Made by a program: the position numbers and the translations under genes | Assembly (NCBI GenBank): GCA_902702965.1 | Contig: CACRXP010000564.1 | Span: forward strand, 37,013-101,012 | Length of the DNA stretch: 64,000 bases | Source of the DNA: Spirometra erinaceieuropaei | Taxonomy: Eukaryota; Platyhelminthes; Cestoda; Diphyllobothriidea; Diphyllobothriidae | Reading direction: 5' to 3' | The notes under the pieces: model-generated | The model's input: only the letters and a program-made list of their open reading frames with translations | Databases searched by the model: none | What the model was told of the DNA's origin: nothing | In this document: piece after piece, positions 1 to 9,155 of the stretch | Layout of the letters: every line of letters begins with the position of its first letter | Numbering within the stretch: position 1 is the first letter of the stretch

Positions 1-1374
1 TCAGGAGATAAAAACTATGGTTGTGGCAGATGTACGAAAACAGGACCACCAAGCTCACGTAAAGCGTCAAATTGACGATCTCCCCTCACTCTGATTCTGT
101 TATATACATGGAGTAGAGACAGAAGGGAACAGAATGTGTAGGTGGCAAAAAATCACCTACCGTCCAGGTCGGGCAAACAGACGGATAGAAGACAAACAGC
201 TTGGTAGTAGTCAACCAAGGCTATTCCTGCATCGTTGCCCACTGCCAGCCTACAAAAAACAGAAAAGACTGCTTCAGTGGCAAGAGAAGTACAATTTCCT
301 ATTGCAGCGCCGGCCACGGCGACGTTAAATGCCTCCAACGAAATAATGGCTACTCACGATAAAAAGGTAGGCAGTTAATGTTTGTAAAACATATTGGCTG
401 AGGGAAGTTCTGTGGCTAGCTAGACTCACAGACTGTAAGCTGACGTCAGCGCGATTGCGGAAATGGGCGGTGGAGGATTAACGTGTGCAATATTAACTGA
501 GGGCGATGCAGCAGCCAGATCAGAGGAAAACACGTCCGAGGTGTCGGAGAGGGTCAGAGGGACACCCAGACGGCAGATGAAGGACGGTTGGTAGCCAGCG
601 TGCCACTGTCTGACGCCCGCCCGAACTGTGGCAAAGACCTTCAATTCCTACAGGCGAAAAGGAGTCAAAGGGTGAATTAAATCACACCAAATGAAACAAG
701 TTTGATAAGCAGGTTAAACTTTGGTGCCCACCTTACTGCCCGAGGAGAGCGGTGAAGAGGCAGAGGAAAGAGGTCCCGTTAGCGGTTGAGGTATTCGACG
801 GCCGACAGAGCCCGTCGATCCAACCGATCCCTCAACCACTCCACTGCCGCCAACACCGGTACCACCAACATCGCCTCCACTGCTAAACGCTATGTCCTCC
901 TCAACCGTGCTCTGACCGTCCCCATCTTCCTCGTAGGACAGACAGACGTCTAAAACCTAAAATACAAGCACAGAGGCGGTGAGTGCAGACATAAAACGCG
1001 TTACGATGGGTAAAAGGTCCGAGATTCGAAGACTGGGAGGACTTGATTCATGCTCCCGAGCGAGAAGGACGACAGATTGCTCATCAGTCGGTCTACATGT
1101 GACCCTCAATCAGGTTACGGGTCATGCTCAGATCCTGCAAGCTTGCCGATGATATCACATAGACCTCAAATGACCATCCTAGTCTTCGTTGGCTTTATCA
1201 GTGCTTCTTTTTCTATATTACCACTAGTCTCTACACGAGTGCCTGCGAGGGCTCTAGAATGGGCCGGCCCCAAGGCGCAATGGGACAAGCCTGTCCGATA
1301 ACCTGGTCAGTGAACGCACTTACTCCCGATAGGAATCAACAGGACTATGGGCCCAATGGTAGAACGTTAGTCTT
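1..1374. other. No recognised feature
   Basis: Unique-looking sequence of mixed composition. Open frames are short, overlap on both strands and resemble no family I know. I see no RNA gene or repeat shared with the rest of the window. Confidence 0.5.
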
Positions 1375-1379
1375 AATAA

Positions 1380-1490
1380 CGCTTGACGACCAAAGACCAT
1401 GGGTTCGAATTACAGGTTCTGCATACTTCGTATTGAGTAAGGTCGATTGACTACGGTTAATAAGCCAGAAGATGGCCGTTCCACTCATCC
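1380..1490 (+). repeat. HR1 repeat remnant (decayed)
   Basis: The stretch keeps the order of an HR1 repeat: a B-box-like GGGTTCGAATTAC near 1400, then GACTACGGTTAATAAGCC and a diverged copy of the GAAATGGCCATTCC block near 1470-1485. The hammerhead core is broken: CTGANGA has become TTGACTA and an extra base interrupts GAAA. It is an old, inactive relative of the intact copies at 7.5, 25 and 55 kb. Confidence 0.55.
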
Positions 1491-2949
1491 TTATCTTATA
1501 TAATAATAGTGTATTTTAGCGTAATAGGCAATGCCCTTTATAACCGTATTGAAAACGGTGCATAAATATAAATGTCAAATGTACATCTTACTAAAATTTT
1601 GTCAGTAACATATTTGTTCATGGAAAAAAGTTGTCACTGTGCGGGACTGCGAAGGGTGCGGCAGTCGGTCTTTTCAAGTACATATCTTTACTGACGCTCC
1701 TCTTTCTGTAGCACAACCACTAACTGCGGTGCATATGCATGCGACGTACGGGAAAACGGTCGCTATTGAAAGCTTTTTTGTAATAGAAACTACAATGCCC
1801 TTGAAGGAGGCTGGACACTGCTCTGGTAAGCTGATTACCTATGATAGGTCCGCAAAGCAAGGAATTGCTGCCATATGGCGAATGCTACTCACCCACCGAT
1901 AAGGTTTCCTTCCCCTCTTTAGCTTACAGATCAGGTCCGGCGGGGCCACATCCACAGGACTCACCACGACCTTCTACGGCTAATTTGGCAATGATGTTGG
2001 CCGGAGTAAGTAGAGGACGAGTAAGTACACTGGAGTGGCGCTCACCTAGCTGTCTTACCAGAAAGGCTGAGTGCGAGCAGCCCTGTTCCATCGGCAGAAT
2101 CGATTGTTAAGCGTCACATCCCTGTGATTGGGATACTTCTTAATGTCCCTAGTGCCCACGGATATTCCTGATCGACGACGGCGAGCAGGCCAGAAATGGC
2201 CGGTAACGTCTGTAAGTTACAGAGTACCAGTGAAGGCTGTTTAACGGACCAATGCCCGTGGAGTTTCCTAATGCACCACTGTTAGCATCTAGCGCAGTGT
2301 GGATGCTCGTGGTGTACATACAACGGATGTCCGGAGGGACTAATTTATCTGTTGCTAGGGCGTGCGCGCAGAGGTAGCCGATGTTATCAAAGGGTTTACG
2401 AGATGGGTGGGATGGAGGGGCGTGGGGAGAGGGGGAAAGCACAATAACTACGCACGGGGATCTCGAAGGCGGAGTCACTGCGACAGAAAGAGAGCAGGCA
2501 GACGTGTCTAGCGGCGGCCAGCAGGAGGATGCGAGATTCAGCACAGAAGCAGATGTGACGCACAGCCAGATCCGTTTCCGGTAGCTGCGAGGCGTAGGAG
2601 TTTGCGGTGGGCGAGGGACCGCGCGGGCAGGGCAGGGAGGCGGACTGGTGGCGTTCAAAGTAACGACTGGTTCGGACCTTGTAGAGGGCGTTCAGAGTGA
2701 CTGCGGGGGAGGCAAAAGATAGCATTGACTGTCTGAGACTCGGAAAGCTGTGATTTTCTCATTTTTTGACTGAAACAATAACTCAAACTGCTGGAAACAA
2801 CCGCACCAACGAAATGCAACGCAATCAGCACTCACGCGCTATGCTAATGTACTGGCTGCGCAAGTTACCAGCTCCAAAGCTAAAAGACAGTTCAATTTTG
2901 AGATAAAATGCAACACGAATGTGGACTTTCGCCTCACAATAAATGTCGG
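1491..2949. other. No recognised feature
   Basis: The 2380-2700 part is GC- and purine-rich and therefore open in several overlapping frames on both strands (for example 2149-2658 on the minus strand). None resembles a known protein, and simultaneous openness of opposite strands argues for composition rather than coding. Confidence 0.45.
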
Positions 2950-3055
2950 CTTCAGGTGGATGAGGGAGGAGAGGGGATGCAGTAGATGCAGCGCAAGCCT
3001 ACTACCATTGTAAACTAATTCTTGCGCAAGTCACCATCCCTGCGCACACGGTTGA
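2950..3055 (+). repeat. D repeat, partial
   Basis: Contains the D landmarks GTAGATGCAGCGCAAG, TAAACTAATTC and GCGCAAGTCACC followed by CCCTGC, in the order seen at 22.15, 26.36, 34.0 and 53.0 kb. Only the central part of the repeat remains. Confidence 0.6.
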
Positions 3056-3582
3056 ATTGTCAGTCGCCATTGTTTCACTGGCTGGGCTGTGAACCAGATA
3101 CGGGCCTGGATCGTGCAAAAGTAGATCCACGGAACGGTGAAGGATGCTCACATGGCGTGTTACACTGACGCTAGAAACACCAACACTCCATGGTTTTTCT
3201 TGCTAAAAAGAGCACGAGAAATGTGGTTCGACCCCACGCCTTGGGCAGCGACTTTTGCAATTTACCTGTGAACAGAGTATAAAGTCCGGTAGAAGTGTGT
3301 TACATGCTAGGGCTGACGAAAGACAGCACGAAGTTCTTGCCTTTGTCATTGAAAATGCTTGGTCACTTTACTGGTTGCACATTACAGCCGTTGAAGAGAG
3401 CTCGTGTAATGCTAATTTCTGACAGTGTTTTTGTGAGTGGTATGAACTGACTTCTGTAAGATCGCAGTTGGTAGGACGACATTATACTTTTATACTGTCG
3501 ACGTACGTACTTGATATCAGTAGGTGCGCCTACCTTATCTAGCGAACTTGTTATCAGTAGATGTTCCCTTACTGAGTACGGC
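3056..3582. other. No recognised feature
   Basis: Intergenic-type sequence between a D repeat and a telomere-like tract. Nothing recognised. Confidence 0.45.
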
Positions 3583-3862
3583 AGGCGGTAGGTTAAGTTT
3601 TAGGATTAGGGTTTGCGTTTTAGGGTCAGGTTTCAGTGTTAGGGGTAGAGTTTATGTTCACGTTAGGGCTGCGGCTAAGGTTACGGTTAGGTTTTGGCTT
3701 GAGGTTAGGGTTAGGGTTCGGGTCAAGGTTAGGGTTATGGCTAGGTCTGCGGTTAGCGTTGGGTTTTAGGATTTTGGTTACGCTTCGGTGTTGAGGCTTA
3801 GGGTTAGGTTTTACGGGTGCGGTCAGGGTTGGATTTTAGGGTTAAGGGTAGGGTTTAAATTT
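3583..3862 (+). repeat. Degenerate TTAGGG-like tract
   Basis: About 280 bp built from variants of TTAGGG and GGTTAGGGTT (for example GAGGTTAGGGTTAGGGTTCG near 3700), interrupted by many substitutions. TTAGGG is the usual metazoan telomere unit, flatworms included. The degeneration shows this is an old interstitial tract and not a chromosome end. Open frames across it are products of the repeat. Confidence 0.75.
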
Positions 3863-4634
3863 CTGTCATTATTCCACCTACTTTAAACTTCCCAACACTT
3901 TCCTTGTTAACTTTACATTTTCCCAGAAACTCCAGCATTACTCTACCAGCGTTTCTATTTACCCCGCTCATATAACCCCCTTTCCCAGCATTCTCGTACG
4001 ACAGGGACCTGGCTGTCCACCTCCCCCTTCCTGGCTACCACCTGCGATCTTACCCTGACTTCGTACTAAACAAAGATTTTCAAGTAACGTTTATAAAGGG
4101 TAGACCTGACTAATGTGGTCCCCTAGACAGGATATGGGAATAGGCACATCCCGCACAAGTAATAAAAGTGGACCCGCGCACAATTCCGGGAAGGGAGAAA
4201 TATTCGCGGTTATAATTCGTTTTTGTTGGATTTTATAGACTCCGATTGTTTTGACGTCTACAGTGGACGGGGAGACAACGACCGACATTCCCGTAAGCAC
4301 ATGGATTCGACTGGTAACAAAGCGGTCTGCTTTACGACCCCTGGACAAGGGGGAAAAATAGGACCAATGCGAAAAACAGTGTTAAAATAGCCCTGAGAAC
4401 TTAAGAGTTGTTGCTTGGGCGACGGCATCGTGGGTGGCTTCATCTAGTTGTTATGACTAAAACTTGTTTGCCTATTTTATTTAGGCATGTTTTTTTGCGG
4501 ACTGCTCGGTAACAGATCGTACAAGGCTTTATGCATTAAGCGGAACGTTATTCTCGTATTAATATCAGCACCGAAACTAACCTATTCTCTATGCCTTACG
4601 CTTAACCAACTTATAAAGCGAAGGTTAATGCTGG
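3863..4634. other. No recognised feature
   Basis: No coding, RNA or repeat signal that I can match elsewhere in the window. Confidence 0.45.
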
Positions 4635-4935
4635 TCTAACCTAAATATGAATTATTCCAAATCTGCCAAAATATCTATGAATTACGTGAGCCTAGTAGTC
4701 ATCTGGTGGATTCTAGGTGAATTACTTAGGAAATCCTACTTGGGCAGTCAACTTACTGTATCAGATTTGGTGGATTCCAGACGTTGTAGTAGGTTGGGCG
4801 GGTAACTTGACCCAAATGTGATTAAACTCGCGTCATCCAGCGGGGCCTCGTAGCTCAGGTGATTAGAGCGTTGGCTGTACTAAGGCCTTCCCCTTAATGC
4901 GTGGGTTCGAATCCCACCGAGTTTTTCACAGTTGG
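4635..4935 (+). repeat. SINE-A: tRNA-containing repeat
   Basis: A body beginning with TCTGCCAAAATATCTATGAA is followed at 4845-4921 by a tRNA-like module. The module has an A box (TAGCTCAGGTGATTAGAG), a B box (GGGTTCGAATCCC), a GCCTC/GAGGC-type acceptor match in the copy at 63.6 kb, and an expanded variable region as in class II tRNAs. Body plus tRNA recur at 30.4-30.8 kb and, inverted, at 63.6-63.9 kb. A tRNA module at the 3' side is unusual for a SINE, so the repeat may really be a circularly permuted or tandem unit. The tRNA isotype is not clear. A telomere-like tract follows directly. Confidence 0.75.
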
Positions 4936-4954
4936 GTCAATATGAACTAAATAT

Positions 4955-5050
4955 TCGTGGTTATGGCTAGGGCTAGCGCTAGGTTTAAGGTTAGGTTTAG
5001 GGTTAAATTTTAGGACTAGCGATGGGTTTAAGATCAGGGTTAGACCCTGA
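4955..5050 (+). repeat. Degenerate TTAGGG-like tract
   Basis: Runs of GGTTAGGGTTA-like variants directly after SINE-A, the same type of tract as at 3583-3862 but shorter. Confidence 0.65.
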
Positions 5051-5385
5051 ATGCCAGGTCTAGGGGTTACAGGCATCCCTGTTTCCCTTTTTTCATCAGT
5101 GCGACCGTTGCTTGTTCGTTGGGGAATAAAATGCGCCAGCTCGAACCATCGCATGACAGTGGCCGCCAGGTGCGTATTTCCGTTGCTGCGTTTCATGCCT
5201 GCAGGCAGATATACCCTTGTGTTTACTGATGGTCTGCTTAGAGCGAGATGGCCATGAGAGTCCCGCGGAAGGCTGGCGACCGTCGGTCCGGTCAGAGTAC
5301 AGCATCCCAACCCCACTTGGAGTCCTGACTGAGGTCAACAGTGGTCAGATGGACTTCGGCCTTACCCTAAAGTATACTACTAGCT
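5051..5385. other. No recognised feature
   Basis: The sequence is open on the minus strand only because a frame runs on into the telomere-like tract and SINE-A. Nothing recognised. Confidence 0.45.
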
Positions 5386-5760
5386 GCCTGTCAACAGTTA
5401 TTTAAATATTGCGCGGTTATCCGCTGTGGCTGATAGACTTAGGCCCAAATATTCATGCATAAAAACTTTGGTCTGAGCCTATTGACCTTAAATGCACTGA
5501 TCTACTTCATGTTCACAGTCGATTTCGAGGGAAATTAAGAAAGGTAACAATTCCTAAATTGGGGGTATTTACCAGAAAGCAGACAGGGAATGCTGGGGGA
5601 CCTACCGACGAGCCGAACTCTTCGTAGTTGTGTCATGCAGCGGCAGAATATCGGCGAAACAGGAGTGTATGAATTTTTGACTGTTACCTGTGCTGTTAGC
5701 ATTGAATCACCTTACTCTCGAGTAGTCCCCTCAGTTACTGCCCTAATCTGAAAATGACGC
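5386..5760 (+). repeat. S345 repeat, single decayed copy
   Basis: Matches the 345-bp tandem repeat at 47.6-48.2 kb over its whole length: CAAATATTCAT near 5450, then GGGAATGCTGGGGGACC near 5590, GACGAGCCGAAC, ATCGGCGAAACA and TACCTGTGCTGTTAG. It is a solitary copy rather than an array and has diverged more than the two copies at 48 kb. Confidence 0.65.
5601..5673 (+). ncRNA. Hammerhead-like motif in S345 (decayed)
   Basis: Core CCGACGA (U4 changed to C), stem II GCCGA/TCGGC intact, GAAA intact. The stem I strands CCTA and TGAA hardly pair. Same layout as the better copy at 48100-48172, so it is read as a decayed ribozyme. Confidence 0.4.
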
Positions 5761-5879
5761 CTTTGGCGGAACAAAACGTCCGTGAAGCTGTCTTGAAGTA
5801 AATTGATAATAGAGGGGGGATAATACGGAGAATGCGAGTAGATTGACACGGTAGTGGTTGAGGCTTATTCCGTCTCCAC

Positions 5880-5990
5880 AGGGAGCACAGGCGTGCGAGG
5901 AGGATGAGAGTGTCGCAGATGCTGCGCAAGTCACCGTCCCTGTGCCTTCGTGGAACACGGTGTACGCCGCCACCGTCCGCAATAGTCAAG
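5880..5990 (+). repeat. D repeat, short remnant
   Basis: Keeps GCAGATGCTGCGCAAGTCACC, CGTCCCTG and a GGAACACGGTG block. The segment between the two GCGCAAG motifs of the full repeat has been lost. Confidence 0.5.
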
Positions 5991-6296
5991 TAATCGCATA
6001 GGGAACTGAAAATCGCCAGAGAATCGATCCAAGGTGGAGACAATAATGAACACCTTCAGCTTAAGCCAGAGACGTGGACTTTGTTATAAAAGAAGAGAGC
6101 GAACATGTACATTACCACGCGGAGTGCTCCGTGTTGAGCTCAGGAGAGTGGCCTCCACTTATATAGCTTCTTTCAGTTACGGGCAACACACAACAAGCAT
6201 TGACGTCTCAGCTAAGAGATATCCCAGCCTCCCGCAATCTGTCAGTGCTTACAAACACTCGCAACGTATTACTGCACACCTGAAAGCTAGAACCTA

Positions 6297-7289
6297 CAGT
6301 AGGTGTGATAACTCATGAAATGTTAACCAAAATTTCGAAATGCCTTCTCGTTTCGAAAAGATAAATTAAGTAGTGTTGTAAAACTAACCATGATGCAGTA
6401 TAAATCCATAATGATTCAGTTGCCTCAGGCTGACAACTTTCGAAAGAACTTATTTTCGGCTACATGCAAGATCTATATTCTGCAAAAAATGACTACTTAG
6501 GCAGTATGTAATTTTCTCATTGATTTTCGATGCCCTTGAAAATTCAATTATACTTCATGGAAAACATGCATAAAAATATTCATTCTTTTACTTATTCGGT
6601 AAAAATCACGTCTTCTTCCAATTTCATACTCAAAAGAAGAGTATAATTCGGTTTTAAAAAACTTTTCTAATTCCCATATTAATTTTGAACCCGACCTGCT
6701 GTTACACTTGCATTCAGGGTTTCAAAACTACAAGCTGTATATTTTCCGTGTACGGAAAACCATGCATTTCTCTACAGTGTTAAGAGGAGACCATACGAGG
6801 TTCATAAAATTAAGCAGTGGATTTGAGCAATATTGTTAACTTTACAAGCCACATTCGTAAATGCAGGTACATGACGTTTCATGAACGCCCATTTAACGGT
6901 ATTAAAAAATCTCACAGTAAGAAACTTTTTAAAACAGAATTATACTCTTTTTTGTGTATGAAATTGGAAGAAGACGTGATTTTCTACCGGATAAGTGAAA
7001 GAATGAATATTTTTATGCATGTTTTCCATGAAATATAATTGAATTTTCAAGGGCATCGAAAATCAATGAGAAAATTGCATGCTAATTAGGTAGTCATTTT
7101 TCGCAGAGTATAGATCTTGCATGCAGCCGAAAATAAGTTTTTTCGAAAGCCGACACCCTGTGGTAACTGGATCATTATAGATTTATGCTGCATCATGATT
7201 AGTTTTACAACATTACCTAATTTATCTTTTCGAAACGAGAAGGCATTTCGAAATTTTGGTTGACATTTGATGAGTTAACACATCCACTG
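6297..7289. mobile_element. MITE-T: complete foldback element, 993 bp
   Basis: The element starts CAGTAGGTGTG and ends CATCCACTG, flanked on both sides by TA (6295-6296 and 7290-7291). Terminal CAGT plus a TA target duplication is typical of the Tc1/mariner superfamily. The left 390 bp and right 390 bp are inverted copies of each other along almost their whole length, for example TTTCGAAATGCCTTCTCGTT near 6340 against its complement near 7240. Only about 200 central bp are not part of the arms. No transposase is encoded, so it is non-autonomous. The 73-codon frame at 6817-7038 is a product of AT-rich sequence. Six related copies lie in this window. Confidence 0.85.
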
Positions 7290-7340
7290 TATGTCGGGAA
7301 TACAGTATAACACCTTTGCCATATATACATATATATATAA

Positions 7341-7557
7341 CGGTAGAGGGGGGCGCTCAACAATCGTTCTTACGGAACTCACTCGTTCCGTTGTGCCTAA
7401 CGGGCTCTATCTCTCGAGCCCAACCAGCAGCCACAGAGCGGCGCATGACATAGGCAGTATGTTATTACTGACAAAGACAAGGGAGACTGGAATGGCCATT
7501 TCTGGCTAATTAACTGTCGTCAGCCAGTCATACCCAGACCCGAGGTGTGGAACAACC
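7341..7557 (-). mobile_element. HR1 repeat, minus-strand partial copy
   Basis: Read on the minus strand it contains the hammerhead block (7485-7529), then CTCCCTTGTCTTTGTCAGT, then the GCGCCGCT/CTGCTGGTTGGGCTCGAGA/GGAACGAGTGAG 3' part. The tRNA-like head is missing beyond its last bases near 7557. It abuts a plus-strand HR1 copy at 7561, making an inverted pair. A TA-rich microsatellite lies on its other side. Confidence 0.8.
7485..7529 (-). ncRNA. Hammerhead ribozyme motif, HR1 type
   Basis: On the minus strand the 45 nt read: stem I GACTGG, core CTGACGA, stem II hairpin, GAAA, palindromic stem III ATGGCCAT, cleavage-site T, stem I CCAGTC. Here stem II is weakened (CAGTTAATTAGCCA). The conserved hammerhead core CUGANGA...GAAA and a perfect 6-bp stem I are present. 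Activity is not shown. Confidence 0.65.
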
Positions 7558-7639
7558 GGGGCGAGTGAGTTCCGTAAGAATGATTAGCGATCATCCCCTC
7601 TACCGTCGTATATTCCCGATCGAAAATCGACAGGGCAAC

Positions 7640-7703
7640 GGGCTCGTGGCCCGGTGGGTAGAGACGTGGACTTCTATCAAAAAGGTCGCGAGTTCGAGCC
7701 TCG
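7640..7703 (+). promoter_or_regulatory. tRNA-like internal RNA polymerase III promoter of HR1
   Basis: A-box-like TGGCCCGGTGGGTAGAG (TGGCTCAGTGGTTAGAG in the 40.3-kb copy) and B-box-like GTCGCGAGTTCGAGCC at tRNA spacing. It cannot fold as a functional tRNA: the anticodon arm is disrupted and the 3' acceptor strand is absent. It is best read as a tRNA-derived promoter. Confidence 0.65.
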
Positions 7704-7730
7704 GGTGTGCCACACTTCGGGCTTGGGCAT

Positions 7731-7775
7731 GGCTGGCTGACGACGGCTAATAAGCCAGAAATGGTCATTCCAGTC
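7731..7775 (+). ncRNA. Hammerhead ribozyme motif, HR1 type
   Basis: Stem I GGCTGG (7731-7736), core CTGACGA (7737-7743), stem II C-GGCT-AATA-AGCC-A (7744-7757), GAAA (7758-7761), stem III ATGGTCAT overlapping the last A, cleavage-site T at 7769, stem I CCAGTC (7770-7775). Stem I pairs with one G-U. The first stem II pair (10.1/11.1) is C with A instead of the usual G-C, which would lower activity. Stem III has no loop, so a dimer would be needed, as reported for hammerheads of PLEs and retrozymes. Confidence 0.7.
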
Positions 7776-7920
7776 TCCCTTGTCTTTGCCGGTTATATCA
7801 TTCTGCCTATATATCATGCGCCGCTGTGAGGCTGCTGGTTGGGCTCGAGAGAGAGTCCATAAGGCACAACGGAACGAGTGAGTTCCGTATGAACGATCGG
7901 TGAGCGCCCCATAACATTAT

Positions 7921-8034
7921 ATATATATATAACTCGGTCCATGAATTCGCCCCATCTTCTTCTTCGTCTTCTTCGGGGGATGATGACCGGGATATATATA
8001 TATATATATATATCTATATATATATATATATTAC
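7921..8034. repeat. (TA)n tracts flanking HR1 and PLE1
   Basis: Two TA microsatellites (7917-7932 and 7991-8031) surround a short spacer containing CTTCTTCTTCGTCTTCTTC. Similar TA tracts border nearly every HR1 or PLE1 block. Confidence 0.8.
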
Positions 8035-8060
8035 ATGAGCAGCTCGCTAAGAGTGCAACA

Positions 8061-8117
8061 GGCCAGACGCAGACAGCTGTTTCACGGTCGTTACCGATCA
8101 TCAGTACGTCATAGGCC
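8061..8117 (-). ncRNA. Hammerhead ribozyme motif, PLE1 pseudo-LTR type
   Basis: On the minus strand: outer helix GGCC, then GACGTA, core CTGATGA, stem II T-CGGT-AACG-ACCG-T, GAAA, palindromic stem III ACAGCTGT, cleavage-site C, TGCGTC, outer GGCC. GACGTA pairs with TGCGTC over 6 bp (one G-U), and the outer GGCC strands also pair, giving a long stem I. The first pair of stem II is U with U. Position and order fit a type I hammerhead with a minimal stem III. Confidence 0.7.
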
Positions 8118-8137
8118 TTATGAAGTGAGGTATATAA

Positions 8138-8227
8138 GCATGTTAAGTGGGCGTTTGACCCTCACTGTTGTGGGATCGAGTGACATCCTAACCACAACAG
8201 TGAGGGTCAAACGCCCACTCAACATGC
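8138..8227. repeat. 36-bp inverted repeat with 18-nt loop
   Basis: Arms 8138-8173 and 8192-8227 are complementary with one mismatch. A looser version of the same inverted repeat occurs in the PLE1 copy at 23.6-23.73 kb (GTGTGACCCTCA against TGAGGATCACAC), so the foldback is a property of the PLE1 end and not a local accident. Confidence 0.85.
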
Positions 8228-8335
8228 ATATATATATATATATAGATATTGAAAATAAGTAGAATTATTTGTGAAGAATCTTACCTATTTTCATTTAAAT
8301 TTCTTGGGATGCCTGTTTTCCGGCACATATGTATA

Positions 8336-9155
8336 TATCAACAGGGGCAAAATTTAAAATGACATCACGCACGCACACAGCCAGTCTCACCAAGCTCGCC
8401 CTCCCGGCACTCCGGTCGGTCCGCCTTATCATCCTAGCACGCAGAACCCCGGCGCCGTTATGGCAGACGAGGCGCGTTATCGTTGAGGCACGCGATCGGA
8501 CCTCATTTGGACAGGCGCTCCCCCAGTTAGCAGGTAAAAGGCTTAGATTAGGCTCTGCGTGAGTCGGCCATTTTGAGCAAATAAGTATCGCCGCAGAAGC
8601 CGCCCTTCACCCTCTCCCCCTCCTCTACACACCCGCTGAGATGCTGTGTGTGCAACGCGCGGGCGCGCTGGGCATTGGAGAGAGAGATGAGAGCCTTCTT
8701 CTCACACATCGCCCCCCCCCCCTCCTCACTCCTCTAGTATGCCTAGAGAGACCTCCGACTTTTCTGATCCACCCCCCCCTTCCTGTCCACTCAACCGGAA
8801 AGCTCGCGCTCAACAGCCATCGTCAGTCTTAATATCCACACATTAATTCGTGCCCTTTATCCGCGTCTAACTGCGAGAATTTTATTAAATGGCTCACGAA
8901 ATTAACATATGTCGCGAGCATAAACCAACACTGAAGCCTATTAGACTACTGGAAAAATTCGGGCAACGTCGCATGTTAGTCTAGGCAACAGACGCTGATA
9001 GGAAATGTACGCGAGTTGCTCGACTACAACTTCTGCGGCCTGGGTTTGAGTATGAATCCGAGAGTTAAGAATAAATTACTGCCCAGCGGCCGACTGTACC
9101 TACTTGTACTTCACACGTTCGCACGCACTGACCCGTTTCATCGCATGTGATAGAA
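8336..9155. other. No recognised feature
   Basis: Contains C-rich runs near 8710 and 8770. Frames are short and overlap on both strands. Nothing recognised. Confidence 0.45.

Larger units (their letters stand above)
7561..7927 (+). mobile_element. HR1 repeat, tRNA-headed, more than one unit long
   Basis: In order: end segment of a unit (GAGTGAGTTCCG..., 7564-7610), spacer, tRNA-like head (7640-7703), hammerhead (7731-7775), CTCCCTTGTCTTTG, GCGCCGCTGTG, GGGCTCGAGAGAGAG, and again the end segment (7875-7920). The repeated end segment sets a period of 313 bp, so the copy is a head-to-tail permutation longer than one unit. This is the arrangement expected of tandem or circular-RNA-derived repeats such as retrozymes. 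Schistosome Sm-alpha, a tRNA-promoter repeat with a hammerhead, is the closest known precedent. A (TA)n tract follows. Confidence 0.8.
8035..8335 (-). mobile_element. PLE1 pseudo-LTR (hammerhead-bearing end)
   Basis: Shares with 23.56-23.89 kb (opposite orientation) the blocks CACAACAGTGAGGGTCA, CACTTCATAAGGCC, the hammerhead ending ACAGCTGTC, CTTACCTATT and TTTCTTGGGATGCC. At 23.9 kb these blocks directly precede a PLE endonuclease, which identifies them as a Penelope-type pseudo-LTR. Only the terminal repeat is present here. Confidence 0.65.

Noticed and set aside
2149..2658. 169-codon minus-strand frame as a gene
   Set aside because: Pro/Ser-rich translation of a purine-rich stretch that is also open on the other strand. 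No recognisable domain or splice context.
4845..4921. Functional tRNA gene
   Set aside because: The acceptor and anticodon stems are imperfect, and the module is embedded in a repeat present several times. Kept as a tRNA-like promoter module.
4894..5316. 140-codon minus-strand open frame
   Set aside because: It reads antisense through SINE-A (ending in the B box) and the telomere-like tract. Frames ending in GFEPTH-type peptides are typical artefacts of tRNA-derived repeats.
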